Source: Rhodanobacteraceae bacterium (GTDB taxonomy: Bacteria > Pseudomonadota > Gammaproteobacteria > Xanthomonadales > Rhodanobacteraceae). From it: a stretch of 64,000 nucleotides of DNA. Each line of letters starts with the position of its first letter. The stretch's first letter is position 1. A program made the translations under genes and the position numbers. Below the pieces are notes generated by a model, which saw only the letters and a list, made by a program, of their open reading frames with translations, did no database searches and was not told the origin of the DNA. The stretch spans positions 17,866 to 81,865 of the forward strand of contig JAEUPP010000002.1 in the NCBI GenBank assembly GCA_016790075.1, read 5' to 3'. Shown here in pieces: positions 29,467-39,100 of this stretch.

Positions 29467-29799
29467 TCAGGCCGACAATGCGTCGACTTTGGCTGCGCAC
29501 AGAAAGTCGTTCAGCGACAGCCCACCTACATCGTGCGTAGACCAGCGCATGCGGCAATAGTTGTAGCCGACCTCCAGGTCGGGGTGATGGTCCTCGCGAT
29601 TGGCGATCCAGGCTACTGCGTTGACGAAGCCCATGGTCGCGTGGAAATCGCGGAAGCGGAATTCGCGCTTGAGTTCGCCGGAACCTATGTGCCAATCGGG
29701 AATAAGTGCGGCGAGCTCCGCGATCAGCTTGGCGTCGACAGCATCGGCGGCACCCTTGCGCGGCGTGCAGCGAGTCGCGATCAATTCTTCCTTTGTCAT
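29467..29799 (-). CDS. phhB: 4a-hydroxytetrahydrobiopterin dehydratase
   Basis: 110 residues. It recycles the pterin cofactor after aromatic amino-acid hydroxylation (pterin-4a-carbinolamine dehydratase). The active-site region [18 protein letters not shown] with the downstream [11 protein letters not shown] is complete, including the paired histidines. No phenylalanine hydroxylase is in the window. It is divergent from nfuA and directly followed by the CPBP-like gene. Confidence 0.93.
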   Translation of the reverse strand: MTKEELIATRCTPRKGAADAVDAKLIAELAALIPDWHIGSGELKREFRFRDFHATMGFVNAVAWIANREDHHPDLEVGYNYCRMRWSTHDVGGLSLNDFLCAAKVDALSA

Positions 29800-29824
29800 G
29801 ATGAGCTCCGTCAGGCGAGGCGCG

Positions 29825-29830
29825 AGTATA
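29825..29830 (-). promoter_or_regulatory. Candidate -10 box (TATACT) of phhB
   Basis: TATACT on the minus strand lies about 25 bases before the phhB ATG. The -35 is poor. It is arranged back to back with the nfuA promoter. Confidence 0.4.
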
Positions 29831-29843
29831 GCGATGTGACAGC

Positions 29844-29872
29844 TTGGTCGACTGTCGAATCAGGACTACAAT
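29844..29872 (+). promoter_or_regulatory. Sigma-70 promoter of nfuA
   Basis: TTGGTC (29844-29849) and TACAAT (29867-29872) are 17 bases apart, with the expected start about 17 bases before the nfuA ATG. No IscR-like site was recognised. Confidence 0.6.
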
Positions 29873-29895
29873 GGTCCAGATTCGACGGAGCCTTT

Positions 29896-30507
29896 ATGAT
29901 CAACATTTCCGAGCGTGCCCAGCAGCATTTTCTTAGACTTATTCAGCAGCAGGGTATTGCTGGACTGGGCATTCGGCTGCGGGCAGTAAAGGCAGGGACA
30001 CCTGCCGCGGACTGTCAACTTGAGTTCTGTGAAGCCGCTGACCTGGCCGGCGATGAATGGACGGTCGAGTGCCAAGGTTTTCCGCTCTATGTCGATGCCG
30101 CTAGCGTACCTTTCCTCGATGCAGCGGATATCGACTACGAGTCGTCGTCGACTGGCGGTCAGCTGACGATACGCGCACCGCGCATCAAGGGTGATGTGCC
30201 AGGCGAAAACGCGAGTCTGGTCGAGCGCGTGCGCTATGTGATCGAGACCGAAGTTAATCCGCGAGTCGCATCCCACGGCGGTCGGGTTTCGTTGGAAGAA
30301 GTCACCGCCGATGGCGTCGTGCTGCTGCGTTTCGGCGGCGGCTGCCACGGTTGCGGTATGGCCGACGTCACGTTGAAACATGGGGTAGAAAAAACCCTGC
30401 GCGAACGCGTACCTGAGATCACGGCGGTACGGGATGCTACCGATCACGCCAGCGGTGCCAATCCCTATTTCTCGCGTGACAAGGAAGGCAAGTCTGCAAT
30501 GGCTTGA
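29896..30507 (+). CDS. nfuA: Fe-S biogenesis protein NfuA
   Basis: A carrier delivering 4Fe-4S clusters to apoproteins. 203 residues from the ATG at 29896 (CGGAG upstream). The N-terminal half is a degenerate A-type (IscA-like) domain ([29 protein letters not shown]); the C-terminal Nfu domain has the cluster-binding CxxC in [19 protein letters not shown]. The two-domain layout identifies NfuA rather than a lone Nfu. It ends at a strong terminator. Confidence 0.95.
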   Translation: MINISERAQQHFLRLIQQQGIAGLGIRLRAVKAGTPAADCQLEFCEAADLAGDEWTVECQGFPLYVDAASVPFLDAADIDYESSSTGGQLTIRAPRIKGDVPGENASLVERVRYVIETEVNPRVASHGGRVSLEEVTADGVVLLRFGGGCHGCGMADVTLKHGVEKTLRERVPEITAVRDATDHASGANPYFSRDKEGKSAMA

Positions 30508-30543
30508 ATGCTTCCGTCGGTACCAGATCCTAATCTGGCTGAC

Positions 30544-30582
30544 CTAAGCAAAAAACCCGGCAGCGCCGGGTTTCTTGCTTAG
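30544..30582. terminator. Bidirectional intrinsic terminator, nfuA / cytochrome c
   Basis: CTAAGCAA..AAACCCGGC and GCCGGGTTT..TTGCTTAG pair around AGC, with an A-tract on the left and T-rich flank on the right. It sits between two convergent genes and can serve both. Confidence 0.85.
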
Positions 30583-30602
30583 TCAGTGTGGCTGTTGGGA
30601 TC

Positions 30603-30959
30603 TTACTTGCCGCTGGGCTTGGCTGGATGACTCAGGTCGCCGAGTTTGCTGCCGGGAAGATTCGCAAAATGTGCAGCGAGGTCGGCGATGTTCTGCTCGG
30701 TCAACGGTTGCATGAAGCCGGCCATGATCGCGTTCTTGCGCTTGCCGGTCTTGTATTGGTGCATCGCTTCCTGCAGGTAGTCGCGATACTGCCCGGTGAG
30801 GCGCGGATATTGCGGGTCGGTCGGATTGCCGTCGGCGCCATGACAGGCAGCGCAGGGTTCGGCAAGCTTCTTCGCGATTTCGGCATTGCCTGCTGCGACA
30901 GCGAATGAAGAAACAGCTAGCAGCGGAGCCAGCGCGATCAGTGAAATTAGGCGGTTCAT
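30603..30959 (-). CDS. Small c-type cytochrome (second of a pair)
   Basis: 118 residues from the ATG ending at 30959 (GAGG 8 bases before it; the ATG at 30968 abuts the GAGG). A signal peptide ends near AVA-AGN. A single haem site CAACH (EPCAACHGADGN) is followed by PRLTGQ and a distal Met candidate in IMAGFMQPL. This is a class I cytochrome c553 or c4-half type. Periplasmic electron carrier; partner unknown. It is 18 bases downstream of the sister cytochrome gene. Confidence 0.88.
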   Translation of the reverse strand: MNRLISLIALAPLLAVSSFAVAAGNAEIAKKLAEPCAACHGADGNPTDPQYPRLTGQYRDYLQEAMHQYKTGKRKNAIMAGFMQPLTEQNIADLAAHFANLPGSKLGDLSHPAKPSGK

Positions 30960-30977
30960 CCGGTGCATCCTCGGAGG

Positions 30978-31301
30978 TTACGGGGCCAGGCCAGCGAGGT
31001 ACGCGGCGATGTCTTCGATGTCCTGCGCCGAGAGGCTCTCACCCTGGGCGCGCATGGTCGGATGATCGCGGTCACCGGTCTGATAGGCCTTTAGTGCGGC
31101 CACAAGATATTCGTAGTGTTGGCCTGCGATGCGTGGCACGTGGTAGTTCGGATACGCGTTCTTGTAACCCGGGACGCCGTGGCAGCCATGGCAGGTGTAG
31201 GTCTTGAGGCGGCCGGCTTCCTTGTCACCCGCAGCGTGGGCGGACGAGGTAGCAAGAGCAGTGGCGGCTAGCAGGGAAGCAAGCAGTAGCGATCGGGTCA
31301 T
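30978..31301 (-). CDS. Small c-type cytochrome (first of a pair)
   Basis: 107 residues with signal peptide MTRSLLLASLLAATALA and cleavage near AHA-AGD. Haem motif CHGCH in TYTCHGCHGVPGYKNAYPNYHVP; axial Met probably in HPTMRAQGESLS; VPRIAGQHYEYL is a class I cytochrome feature. With its downstream neighbour it resembles a split di-haem cytochrome c4. The two form an operon in the order 31301 to 30603. Confidence 0.88.
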   Translation of the reverse strand: MTRSLLLASLLAATALATSSAHAAGDKEAGRLKTYTCHGCHGVPGYKNAYPNYHVPRIAGQHYEYLVAALKAYQTGDRDHPTMRAQGESLSAQDIEDIAAYLAGLAP

Positions 31302-31627
31302 CGTCGGTTCCGGCGGCGGCGGTTGCCTGGCTGGTAAAGCCGCAAGTATAGCCGGCGCGGTGCGCCAAGCTCCAGCCGCGTCTGCCGCCCGCTCGCGGTC
31401 GCGTGACTACCGGCTCACGACGAGTCGCTCCGTTCTTCACAGAATGCTCACCAGTGGTACCGAAATGAGGCCCGGTGCATCCGTTCATCGCGAAACGGCA
31501 TCAGAGGTTTCGGTGACGAGTTGTCATCACTAGTGATGTAGTTTAGTATAACACCACAATACCAGCACACGGGCCATTTGCCATGCTTGCCGTCTTGCAC
31601 CGCCTCGCTTCCGGTCAGCGATCAGGA
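31302..31627. other. Regulatory gap between cytochromes and RND operon
   Basis: 326 bases holding the two divergent promoter regions. The right part is AT-rich compared with its surroundings and carries a perfect palindrome and promoter-like hexamers (entered separately). Confidence 0.5.
31521..31552 (+). promoter_or_regulatory. RND-operon promoter with palindromic operator
   Basis: TTGTCA (31521-31526) and TATAAC (31547-31552) are 20 bases apart. The perfect 14-bp palindrome CATCACTAGTGATG (31525-31538) overlaps the -35 and fills the left part of the spacer. A long spacer with internal dyad is typical of MerR-type control; a TetR-type operator is the alternative. No regulator gene is adjacent. 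Confidence 0.55.
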
Positions 31628-32803
31628 ATGCGTCATATCTTTTTGATTCTTTTAGGCACTTCACTGCTTGCAGGGTGTGGCAAAGGCGCCGCGGACAAGG
31701 CCAAGGCTGACGATGCCATTGCCCTGGTTCCCGTTGAAACGGCAGTGGCTGCGACGCGAGCCATAGACGCCAGCTACTCCGGCACGGCAACGCTGGAAGC
31801 CGATCGGGAAGCAGATGTCGTTGCCAAGACCAGCGGTGTACTGCTGAAGCTACTGATCGAAGAAGGCGACGTTGTGCGCCAGGGCCAGGTCCTGGCGCGG
31901 TTGGATGACGCCAGCCCGCGCCTGAGTCTGGCCAAATCCGAAGCGACCTTGCGCAAACTTGAAGCCGACTACCGTCGCGCCGACGAGATGTTCGGCAAGA
32001 AACTGTTGTCGCTGGAAGAACACGACAAGATCAAGTTCGACCTCGACAACCAGCGCGCCGTCCATGACCTTGCCCGACTGGAGCTGTCCTATACACAGGT
32101 CGTCGCGCCTATCGACGGCGTTATCGGCAAGCGCATGGTCAAGGAGGGCAATCTGATACAGATCAACCAGCCTCTGTTCCATATCGTCGATTTCGATCCG
32201 CTGCTGGGCATACTCAATGTGCCGGAGCGTGAGCTCAACACCTTGAAGCCGGGGCAGGCGGTGAGCCTGGCCGTCGATGCGCTGCCGGTGCAGCGTTTCA
32301 CCGGCGTCATTGATCGGGTGAGCCCTGTCGTCGATGCTGCCAGCGGTACGTTCCGCGTAACCTGCCGCTTCGCGGCGGCAGAGCAGATGCTCAAGCCCGG
32401 GATGTTCGGCCGTATCGATGTGGTTTACGACCGCAAGCAGGACGCGCTGGCAATCCCGCGCAGCGCGCTGATCGAAGAAGACGGTGAGGCGGCGGTGTAT
32501 CTGGCCGTCCTCGCTCCGCCGGCTTCAACCAAGCCGAAGGATGATGCGAGCGCCAAGTCCGAGGACACCGCATCGAAAGCACCACCTGCAGCTCCGCCGG
32601 CGCCGACAATGCAGGCGCAGCGTCGCGTTGTGCGCATGGGTTTTGCCGATGCTGAGTACGTCGAGGTGCGTGAAGGTCTCAAGATCGGCGATCAAGTCAT
32701 CACGGTCGGCCGCAACGCCGTGCGAGACGGCACGCCGATTCAGATTATCGACGCGACACCTGCGGCGGCGAGCGGCGTTCCGGTGGCGGAGAAGACGCCA
32801 TGA
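31628..32803 (+). CDS. RND efflux periplasmic adaptor lipoprotein
   Basis: 391 residues from ATG 31628 (an in-frame ATG at 31583 is possible). Lipobox LLAGC anchors it to the membrane. Lipoyl halves (VVAKTSGVLLKLLIEEGDVV and YTQVVAPIDGVIGKRMVKEG) flank a short hairpin, followed by beta-barrel and membrane-proximal domains. An insert rich in Pro, Ala, Lys and Ser (about residues 296-332) interrupts the distal part, unlike most adaptors. It links the inner-membrane permeases to an outer-membrane channel not encoded here. The permease ATG overlaps its stop. Confidence 0.9.
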   Translation: MRHIFLILLGTSLLAGCGKGAADKAKADDAIALVPVETAVAATRAIDASYSGTATLEADREADVVAKTSGVLLKLLIEEGDVVRQGQVLARLDDASPRLSLAKSEATLRKLEADYRRADEMFGKKLLSLEEHDKIKFDLDNQRAVHDLARLELSYTQVVAPIDGVIGKRMVKEGNLIQINQPLFHIVDFDPLLGILNVPERELNTLKPGQAVSLAVDALPVQRFTGVIDRVSPVVDAASGTFRVTCRFAAAEQMLKPGMFGRIDVVYDRKQDALAIPRSALIEEDGEAAVYLAVLAPPASTKPKDDASAKSEDTASKAPPAAPPAPTMQAQRRVVRMGFADAEYVEVREGLKIGDQVITVGRNAVRDGTPIQIIDATPAAASGVPVAEKTP

Positions 32804-35800
32804 GCATCGTCGATATCGCTGTGCGCCGCCGTGTGACGGTAAGCATGTTCACCGTCACCTTTGTACTTTTTGGCCTGATCGCGCTGTTTGGTCTCAAGGT
32901 CAACCTGTTGCCGGATCTGTCGTATCCGACGCTGACCGTACGTACCGAATACGAAGGTGCGGCCCCGCTTGAGATCGAAAATCTGATCACGCAGCCGGTT
33001 GAAGAGGTGCTGGGCGTAGTCAAGAACGTGCGCAAGCTGCATTCGGTATCGCGTACGGGCCAGTCGGACGTGATCCTGGAGTTCACCTGGGGCACGGACA
33101 TGGACATGGCCAGCCTGGAGGTTCGCGACAAACTGGAACTGTTGCAATTGCCTTTGGATGCCAAGAAGCCCTTGCTGCTGCGCTTCAATCCGTCGACAGA
33201 TCCCATCGTTCGCTATGGCCTCTATGGCAAGAGCGACGATCACGGGTTCAACGAGGCAGAACTCAAGCAGTTGCGTCGGTTTGCTGACGACGAGCTGAAA
33301 AAGCGTCTTGAACCCATTGCCGGCGTCGCTGCGGTCAAAGTCGGCGGCGGTCTTGAAGACGAGGTTGCCGTTGAGATTGACCAGCAGAAGTTGTCGCAGC
33401 TGGGTATCGGCGTAGAGGAAGTGGTAAAGCGGCTCAAGGACGAAAACGTCAATATCTCCGGCGGCCGTATCGAGGAAGGTTCGCAGCGCTATCTCGTGCG
33501 CACGATCAATCAGTTTGCGACGGTGGAGGAAATGCGCGAGCTGCTGGTAAAAATCGACAACGGCGTGCCGATACGGCTCAAAGACGTAGCGCGAGTGCAT
33601 CAGAGCTACAAGGAACGTCAAGGCATAGTGCGTATCAACGGACGCGAAGCGATTGAGCTCGCCGTCTACAAGGAGGGTGACGCCAACACGGTTAGCGTCG
33701 CCGACGGCGTCAAGGCCGCTGTCGCGCGCATGCAGGAAAACAAGACGCTGCCGACCAGTGCAGAGCTCAAGGCTATCGACGATCAGTCGTTGTTTATCGG
33801 TGCGGCGCTGCACGAAGTGCGTTTCGACGCCATGCTGGGCGGTTTGCTCGCCATCCTCGTGATCTTTTTCTTCCTGCGCGATAGCTGGAGCACCTTCATC
33901 ATCTCGCTGTCGCTGCCGATATCACTGGTCACCACCTTTTTCTTTATGGGCCAGGCGGACCTCAGCCTGAATGTGATGTCGTTGGGGGGGCTGGCTTTGG
34001 CAACCGGCATGGTGGTCGACGATTCCATCGTCGTGCTGGAGAACATTGCGCGCTTGCGTGAAAAGGGCTTGTCCATTATCGATGCCGCAGTACAGGGCAC
34101 CAAGGAAGTCGGCATGGCGGTGACGGCATCGACGCTGACCACGGTCGCCGTATTCTTTCCGCTGGTATTCGTGCAAGGCGTCGCCGGCCAGTTGTTCCGC
34201 GATCAGGCGCTGACCATCACCTTTGCGATGCTGATCTCGCTGGTCGTGGCGATGACCTTGATCCCCATGCTGGCGTCGCTCAAGGGGCGGGCGCCGCTTG
34301 CCTATCGGGATGAGGCCGACACAGACAAACCGCAAGGCCCTTTCGGTGCCGTGCCGCGTGGCGTGGTCTGGTCATTCCTGTGGGTTTTCTCAGCGGGCGG
34401 TAGCGTTGTCGGCGGCGCATTGCGCTTCATTGGTGGTGTGGTGCTGGCGCCGTACAACCGCCTCGCCGCGGCCTATACCCGTATGCTGCCGAACGTGATC
34501 AGGCGGCCCTGGCTGGTGCTGGGTTTCTCGGTAGCTGCGTTCGTGGGCACCTTGCTGCTGATTCCGACCCTGGGCATGGACCTGATTCCGCAGCTTGCAC
34601 AGGGGCGTTTCGAGATGACGGTGAAGCTGCCGCCGGGTACACCGTTGGCAAACAGCGACACGCTCGCTGGTGAGTTGCAGCGCAAGCATGCCAGTGATCC
34701 GAATATTGACTCGATCTACGGTGTGTCCGGCGTAGGCACGCGCCTCGATGCCAATCCCACTGAATCCGGCGAGAACATTGCGCGTCTGCTGATAGCGCTC
34801 AAACCGACCGCGGGTGAGGACGGCGAGCGTGCGGCCATGGATGCGCTGCGCAAGTCCATGGCGGCGCATCCCGGCGTCGAAGTGAAGTTCTCACGACCGC
34901 AGCTGTTCAGTTTCTCCACGCCGCTGGAAATCGAGATCCGCGGCTATGACCTCGACACGCTGAAGAAAGCGGGGCAGAAACTCACTTCGCTGATGAAGGC
35001 GTCGGATCGCTTTGCGGATGTGAAGTCGACCGTCGAGGGTGGCTATCCGGAAGTGCAGATCCGTTTTGATCAGGATCGCGCGGCTGCGCTTGGCCTGACT
35101 ACGCGGGCTATTGCCGACCAGGTCGTGCGCAAGGTGCGCGGCGAGGTTGCTACACGCTACAACTTCCGCGATCGCAAGATCGACGTGTTGGTGCGGGCGC
35201 GCGAGGATGACCGGGCGAGCGTCGAGGACATTCGCAACCTGATCGTAAACTCCGACGAAATCGCCGCAGCCGAGCGCAGTGCCGCGCCGGGGCGGGCCGT
35301 CTCCGTCAAGCCAATCCGGCTGTCGGCGGTTGCCGATGTAGTTTCGACCGAAGGCCCCAGCGAAATCCACCGCGTTAGCCAGGAACGCGTCGCCATCGTG
35401 TCATCGAATCTGGCCTACGGCGACCTTGCTACGGCAGTCGCGGAAGTGCGTAGCCTTCTGGACAAGAACCCACTCGCCGCGGGCATCGCGGTCAACATCG
35501 GCGGCCAGAGTGAAGAGCTTGATGCGTCCGTGAATTCGCTGATCTTCGCGCTCGCGCTCGCCATTTTCCTTGTCTACCTGGTGATGGCGTCGCAGTTCGA
35601 ATCGTTGCTGCATCCGTTCGTGATCATGTTCTCCATCCCACTTGCTGCGGTCGGCGCGGTGCTGGCGCTCAAACTGACCAACAACGCGATCAGTGTGGTC
35701 GTGTTCATCGGCCTGATCATGCTGGTTGGCATTGTGGTGAAGAACGCGATCGTGCTGATCGATCGTGTTAACCAGCTGCGTGAGGCCGGTGTCGACAAGC

Positions 35801-36102
35801 GAGCTGCGCTGGTGCAGGGCGCGGAGTCGCGCCTGCGCCCCATCGTCATGACGACCGTGTGTACGTTGATTGGCTTCTTGCCGCTGGCCATCGGCCTAGG
35901 CGACGGCGCTGAAGTGCGCGCGCCGATGGCGATCACCGTGATAGGCGGTTTGCTGGTATCGACCCTGCTGACGCTGGTGGTAGTCCCTATCGTCTACGAT
36001 CGCCTCGACTTCCGCGGTGATGCCTGGTACCGCGCCCGCGCCGAGCGCCGTGCCGAGCGCAAGGCGTCGGCGACCTTGGAACCAGCGGAGCATACGCCAT
36101 GA
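32800..36102 (+). CDS. RND efflux permease, proton-relay-intact subunit
   Basis: 1100 residues with the AcrB-type layout: TM1, a large periplasmic loop, TM2-6, a second periplasmic loop, TM7-12. TM4 has the proton-relay pair Asp407-Asp408 (GMVVDDSIVVLEN) and TM10 has Lys981 (GIVVKNAIVLID), as in active pumps. A ~35-residue cytoplasmic insert follows TM6 (after about residue 490). It overlaps the adaptor and the second permease by four bases each. Two tandem permeases with one adaptor recall MdtABC/MuxABC systems, which form mixed trimers. Substrate is unknown. Confidence 0.93.
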   Translation: MSIVDIAVRRRVTVSMFTVTFVLFGLIALFGLKVNLLPDLSYPTLTVRTEYEGAAPLEIENLITQPVEEVLGVVKNVRKLHSVSRTGQSDVILEFTWGTDMDMASLEVRDKLELLQLPLDAKKPLLLRFNPSTDPIVRYGLYGKSDDHGFNEAELKQLRRFADDELKKRLEPIAGVAAVKVGGGLEDEVAVEIDQQKLSQLGIGVEEVVKRLKDENVNISGGRIEEGSQRYLVRTINQFATVEEMRELLVKIDNGVPIRLKDVARVHQSYKERQGIVRINGREAIELAVYKEGDANTVSVADGVKAAVARMQENKTLPTSAELKAIDDQSLFIGAALHEVRFDAMLGGLLAILVIFFFLRDSWSTFIISLSLPISLVTTFFFMGQADLSLNVMSLGGLALATGMVVDDSIVVLENIARLREKGLSIIDAAVQGTKEVGMAVTASTLTTVAVFFPLVFVQGVAGQLFRDQALTITFAMLISLVVAMTLIPMLASLKGRAPLAYRDEADTDKPQGPFGAVPRGVVWSFLWVFSAGGSVVGGALRFIGGVVLAPYNRLAAAYTRMLPNVIRRPWLVLGFSVAAFVGTLLLIPTLGMDLIPQLAQGRFEMTVKLPPGTPLANSDTLAGELQRKHASDPNIDSIYGVSGVGTRLDANPTESGENIARLLIALKPTAGEDGERAAMDALRKSMAAHPGVEVKFSRPQLFSFSTPLEIEIRGYDLDTLKKAGQKLTSLMKASDRFADVKSTVEGGYPEVQIRFDQDRAAALGLTTRAIADQVVRKVRGEVATRYNFRDRKIDVLVRAREDDRASVEDIRNLIVNSDEIAAAERSAAPGRAVSVKPIRLSAVADVVSTEGPSEIHRVSQERVAIVSSNLAYGDLATAVAEVRSLLDKNPLAAGIAVNIGGQSEELDASVNSLIFALALAIFLVYLVMASQFESLLHPFVIMFSIPLAAVGAVLALKLTNNAISVVVFIGLIMLVGIVVKNAIVLIDRVNQLREAGVDKRAALVQGAESRLRPIVMTTVCTLIGFLPLAIGLGDGAEVRAPMAITVIGGLLVSTLLTLVVVPIVYDRLDFRGDAWYRARAERRAERKASATLEPAEHTP

Positions 36103-39100
36103 ATCTTGCTGAGCTCAGCCTCAAGCGCCCTGTAACCATCACGATGTTCTTTCTGTCGATGATGGTGATAGGCCTGATTGCCGCGGTGCGTCTGCCACTG
36201 GAGAAGTTTCCGGATATCGAATTTCCGTTCCTGCTCGTCGACGTGCCCTATCCGGGATCGACGCCGGCGGAAGTCGAGCGTGTGCTGGCACGCCCTGTCG
36301 AGGAGGCGCTCTCGACCGTGCCCGGCATCGAGCGCATGCGCTCGACCTCGCGTGCCGACGGACTGCAGATTTTTATCCAGTTCAAGTGGGGTAACAGCGT
36401 CGCTGTCAAGGCGGTAGAGGCTCGCGAGAAAATTGACGGCATCCGCAAAGAACTGCCCTCAGATCTGCAGCGCTACCAGGTGCTGAAGTTTTCGGTCTCG
36501 GACGAGCCGGTGCTGAAACTGCGCGTCGCCAGCGACTTCGATATGGCGAATTCTTACGAGCTGCTCGATCGCCGCGTCAAGCGGCCGCTGGAGCGGATTC
36601 CGGGTGTGGCACGTGTGTCCATAGAGGGTGTTGCGCCGCCGGAGCTGCAGATCGAATTGTCGTCGGACCGGCTTGCGGCGACCGGTGTAAGCCTCAACGA
36701 GCTTTATGCGCAATTGTCCAACGCAAATTTTTCGGTTTCCGCCGGACAAATCCTGGATGGCGCGACGCGCTATCGCGTGCAACCGCAGGGAGAATGGAAG
36801 AGCCTGGAGGATGTGCGCAATCTCGTTATCAACGAGCGCGGCCTCAAGCTCGGCGACATCGCCAGTGTCACGCTCAAGCCGGCGCGCCTCGACTACATGC
36901 GCCGGCTCGACACGCGCCCGGCCATAGGCATCGACATCTTCAAGGAGCGCAACGCGAATCTGGTCAACGTTGGCCACCTCGTCAAGAGCGAGGTCGAGCG
37001 GATCAAGGAATCGCCGGAGCTGCGCGGTATCGACGTCTATGCGCTGGAAGATCAGGCCGATTCCGTGACCTCGTCACTGTATGAGCTGACCGAGGCGGGG
37101 ATTGTTGGCACGCTGCTGTCGGTACTCGTGCTGTTCTACTTTCTGCGAGATATCAATTCGACCCTGATGGTCTCGCTCGCGATTCCGATCTGTTTTGTGA
37201 TGACACTGGGTTGCATGTATTTCTTCGGCATCACGCTCAACATCCTGTCGATGATGGGGTTGCTGCTAGCCGTCGGCATGCTCGTCGACAACGCGGTCGT
37301 CGTCGTCGAGAGTATTTATCAGTACCGCGAGAAGTACCCGGGAAAACCCTGGTATTGCGCGATCGAGGGAACCCAGGTTGTCGGTGTCGCGATTGCGGCG
37401 GGAACGTTTTCAAGCATCGTCGTGTTTCTGCCGAATATCTTCGGTGAACAGAATCAGATCAGTATTTTCCTGACCCAGGTCGCCGTTGCGATGTCGATTG
37501 CCCATCTGGCCTCCTGGCTCGTCGCCGTTACGCTGGTGCCCATGCTGTCGGCGCGCCTGCCGACGCCGAAATTTGTCGGTCGCAAGACGCTGGTGACGCG
37601 CATGCAGGAAAGGTACGCGCGCCTTATCAGCTGGACCTTGCATCACCGCAAGCTGACGACACTGGGCGTCGTCCTCATGAGTGTTGCAAGCATCGCGATT
37701 CCGATGCAGCTCGTGAAGTACGACATGTTTCCCGCCGGGCAGGGCGCAACCCTGCGCCTGCAGTACGAATTGAATGGGCTGTATCGCCTCGAAGAACTCA
37801 AGAAGTCGATTGCCAAGATTGAAGAGTTCCTGCTCGCGCATAAGAAAGAATTTGACATCAAGTCGGTCTATAGCTACGCCGATGAGCGAGGCAACGCTTC
37901 GACCAGTGTGATCCTTGTCGATGCCGATCAGATGAAGCGCAGCTCGGCCGAAATCATGGAGGACATCCGCAAGGGGCTGCCAAAAATTCCCGTGGGCAAG
38001 GCCACCTTCGACTTCGATGGCGGCGGTGGCGACAGCGAAGGTCTGCGTGTTTCGCTGATAGGCGATTCCACCGATGTGCTGCACGAACTGTCGGATGCGA
38101 TCCTTCCGGTTTTGAGTCGTTTGCCCAGCTTGCGCGACGTGCGACCGGCCGAGCGCAGCGGCGACCGAGAGATTGCCGTGCGCGTGGATAGGGAGCGCGC
38201 CAAGTCCTACGGATTCTCCGCCAGCGAAGTGGCGCGTTATGTCGGCATCGCGCTGCGCGGTGCGCCGCTCAAGGAGTTCCGCAATGGCGACACGGAAATC
38301 CCGGTATGGCTGCGCTTCCAGGGGGCCGATACACAAAGTGTGGCGGGCATGGAGGACTTCAAGCTGCGCCGCGGCGACGGCACACTGGTGCCCTTGTTGT
38401 CGTTGGTTGAGGTGCGCACGCAGGATGCGGCATCGGCGATCCAGCGCGATGGCCGTCAGACTTCGCTGCAGATAGCGGCCAATCTGGCGCCAGACATTAC
38501 CAAGGACGAAGCGCGCACGGCGATTGAGGCCGCCATGAAATCAGTCAGTCTGCCCGCGGGCTACCGCTGGAGCTTTGGCAACAGTTTCGACCAGTCGGAT
38601 GAGGCGGGTCAGCAGATGTTGCTCAATACCCTGCTGGCGCTGGTCCTGGTCTACGTCGTGATGTGTGCGATGTTCGAGTCGCTGATCTTCCCCGCCGCGA
38701 TCCTGACTACCTTCCTGTTTTCGATCTTCGGCGTGTTCTGGTTGTTCTGGCTGACCGGGACCACGTTCTCCATCATGGCCTCGATCGGCGTGCTTATTCT
38801 CATGGGCGTAGTCGTCAACAACGGCATCGTCATGATCGTGCACGTGAACCAGCTGCGGCACGAAGGGCTGTTGCGCACCGAGGCCCTGGTCGCCGGTGCA
38901 CGCGACCGCCTGCGGCCTATCCTGATGACCATGGGCACCGCCATCCTCGGCATGGTGCCGCTGTGCATCAGTTCCACGGAAATGGGCGGCGATGGGCCGC
39001 CGTACTACCCGATGGCACGCGCGATCGCTGGGGGGCTCATCTTCTCGACGGCCGTGACCCTGCTTGCGCTGCCGGTTATCTATGCGCAACTGGACGACAT

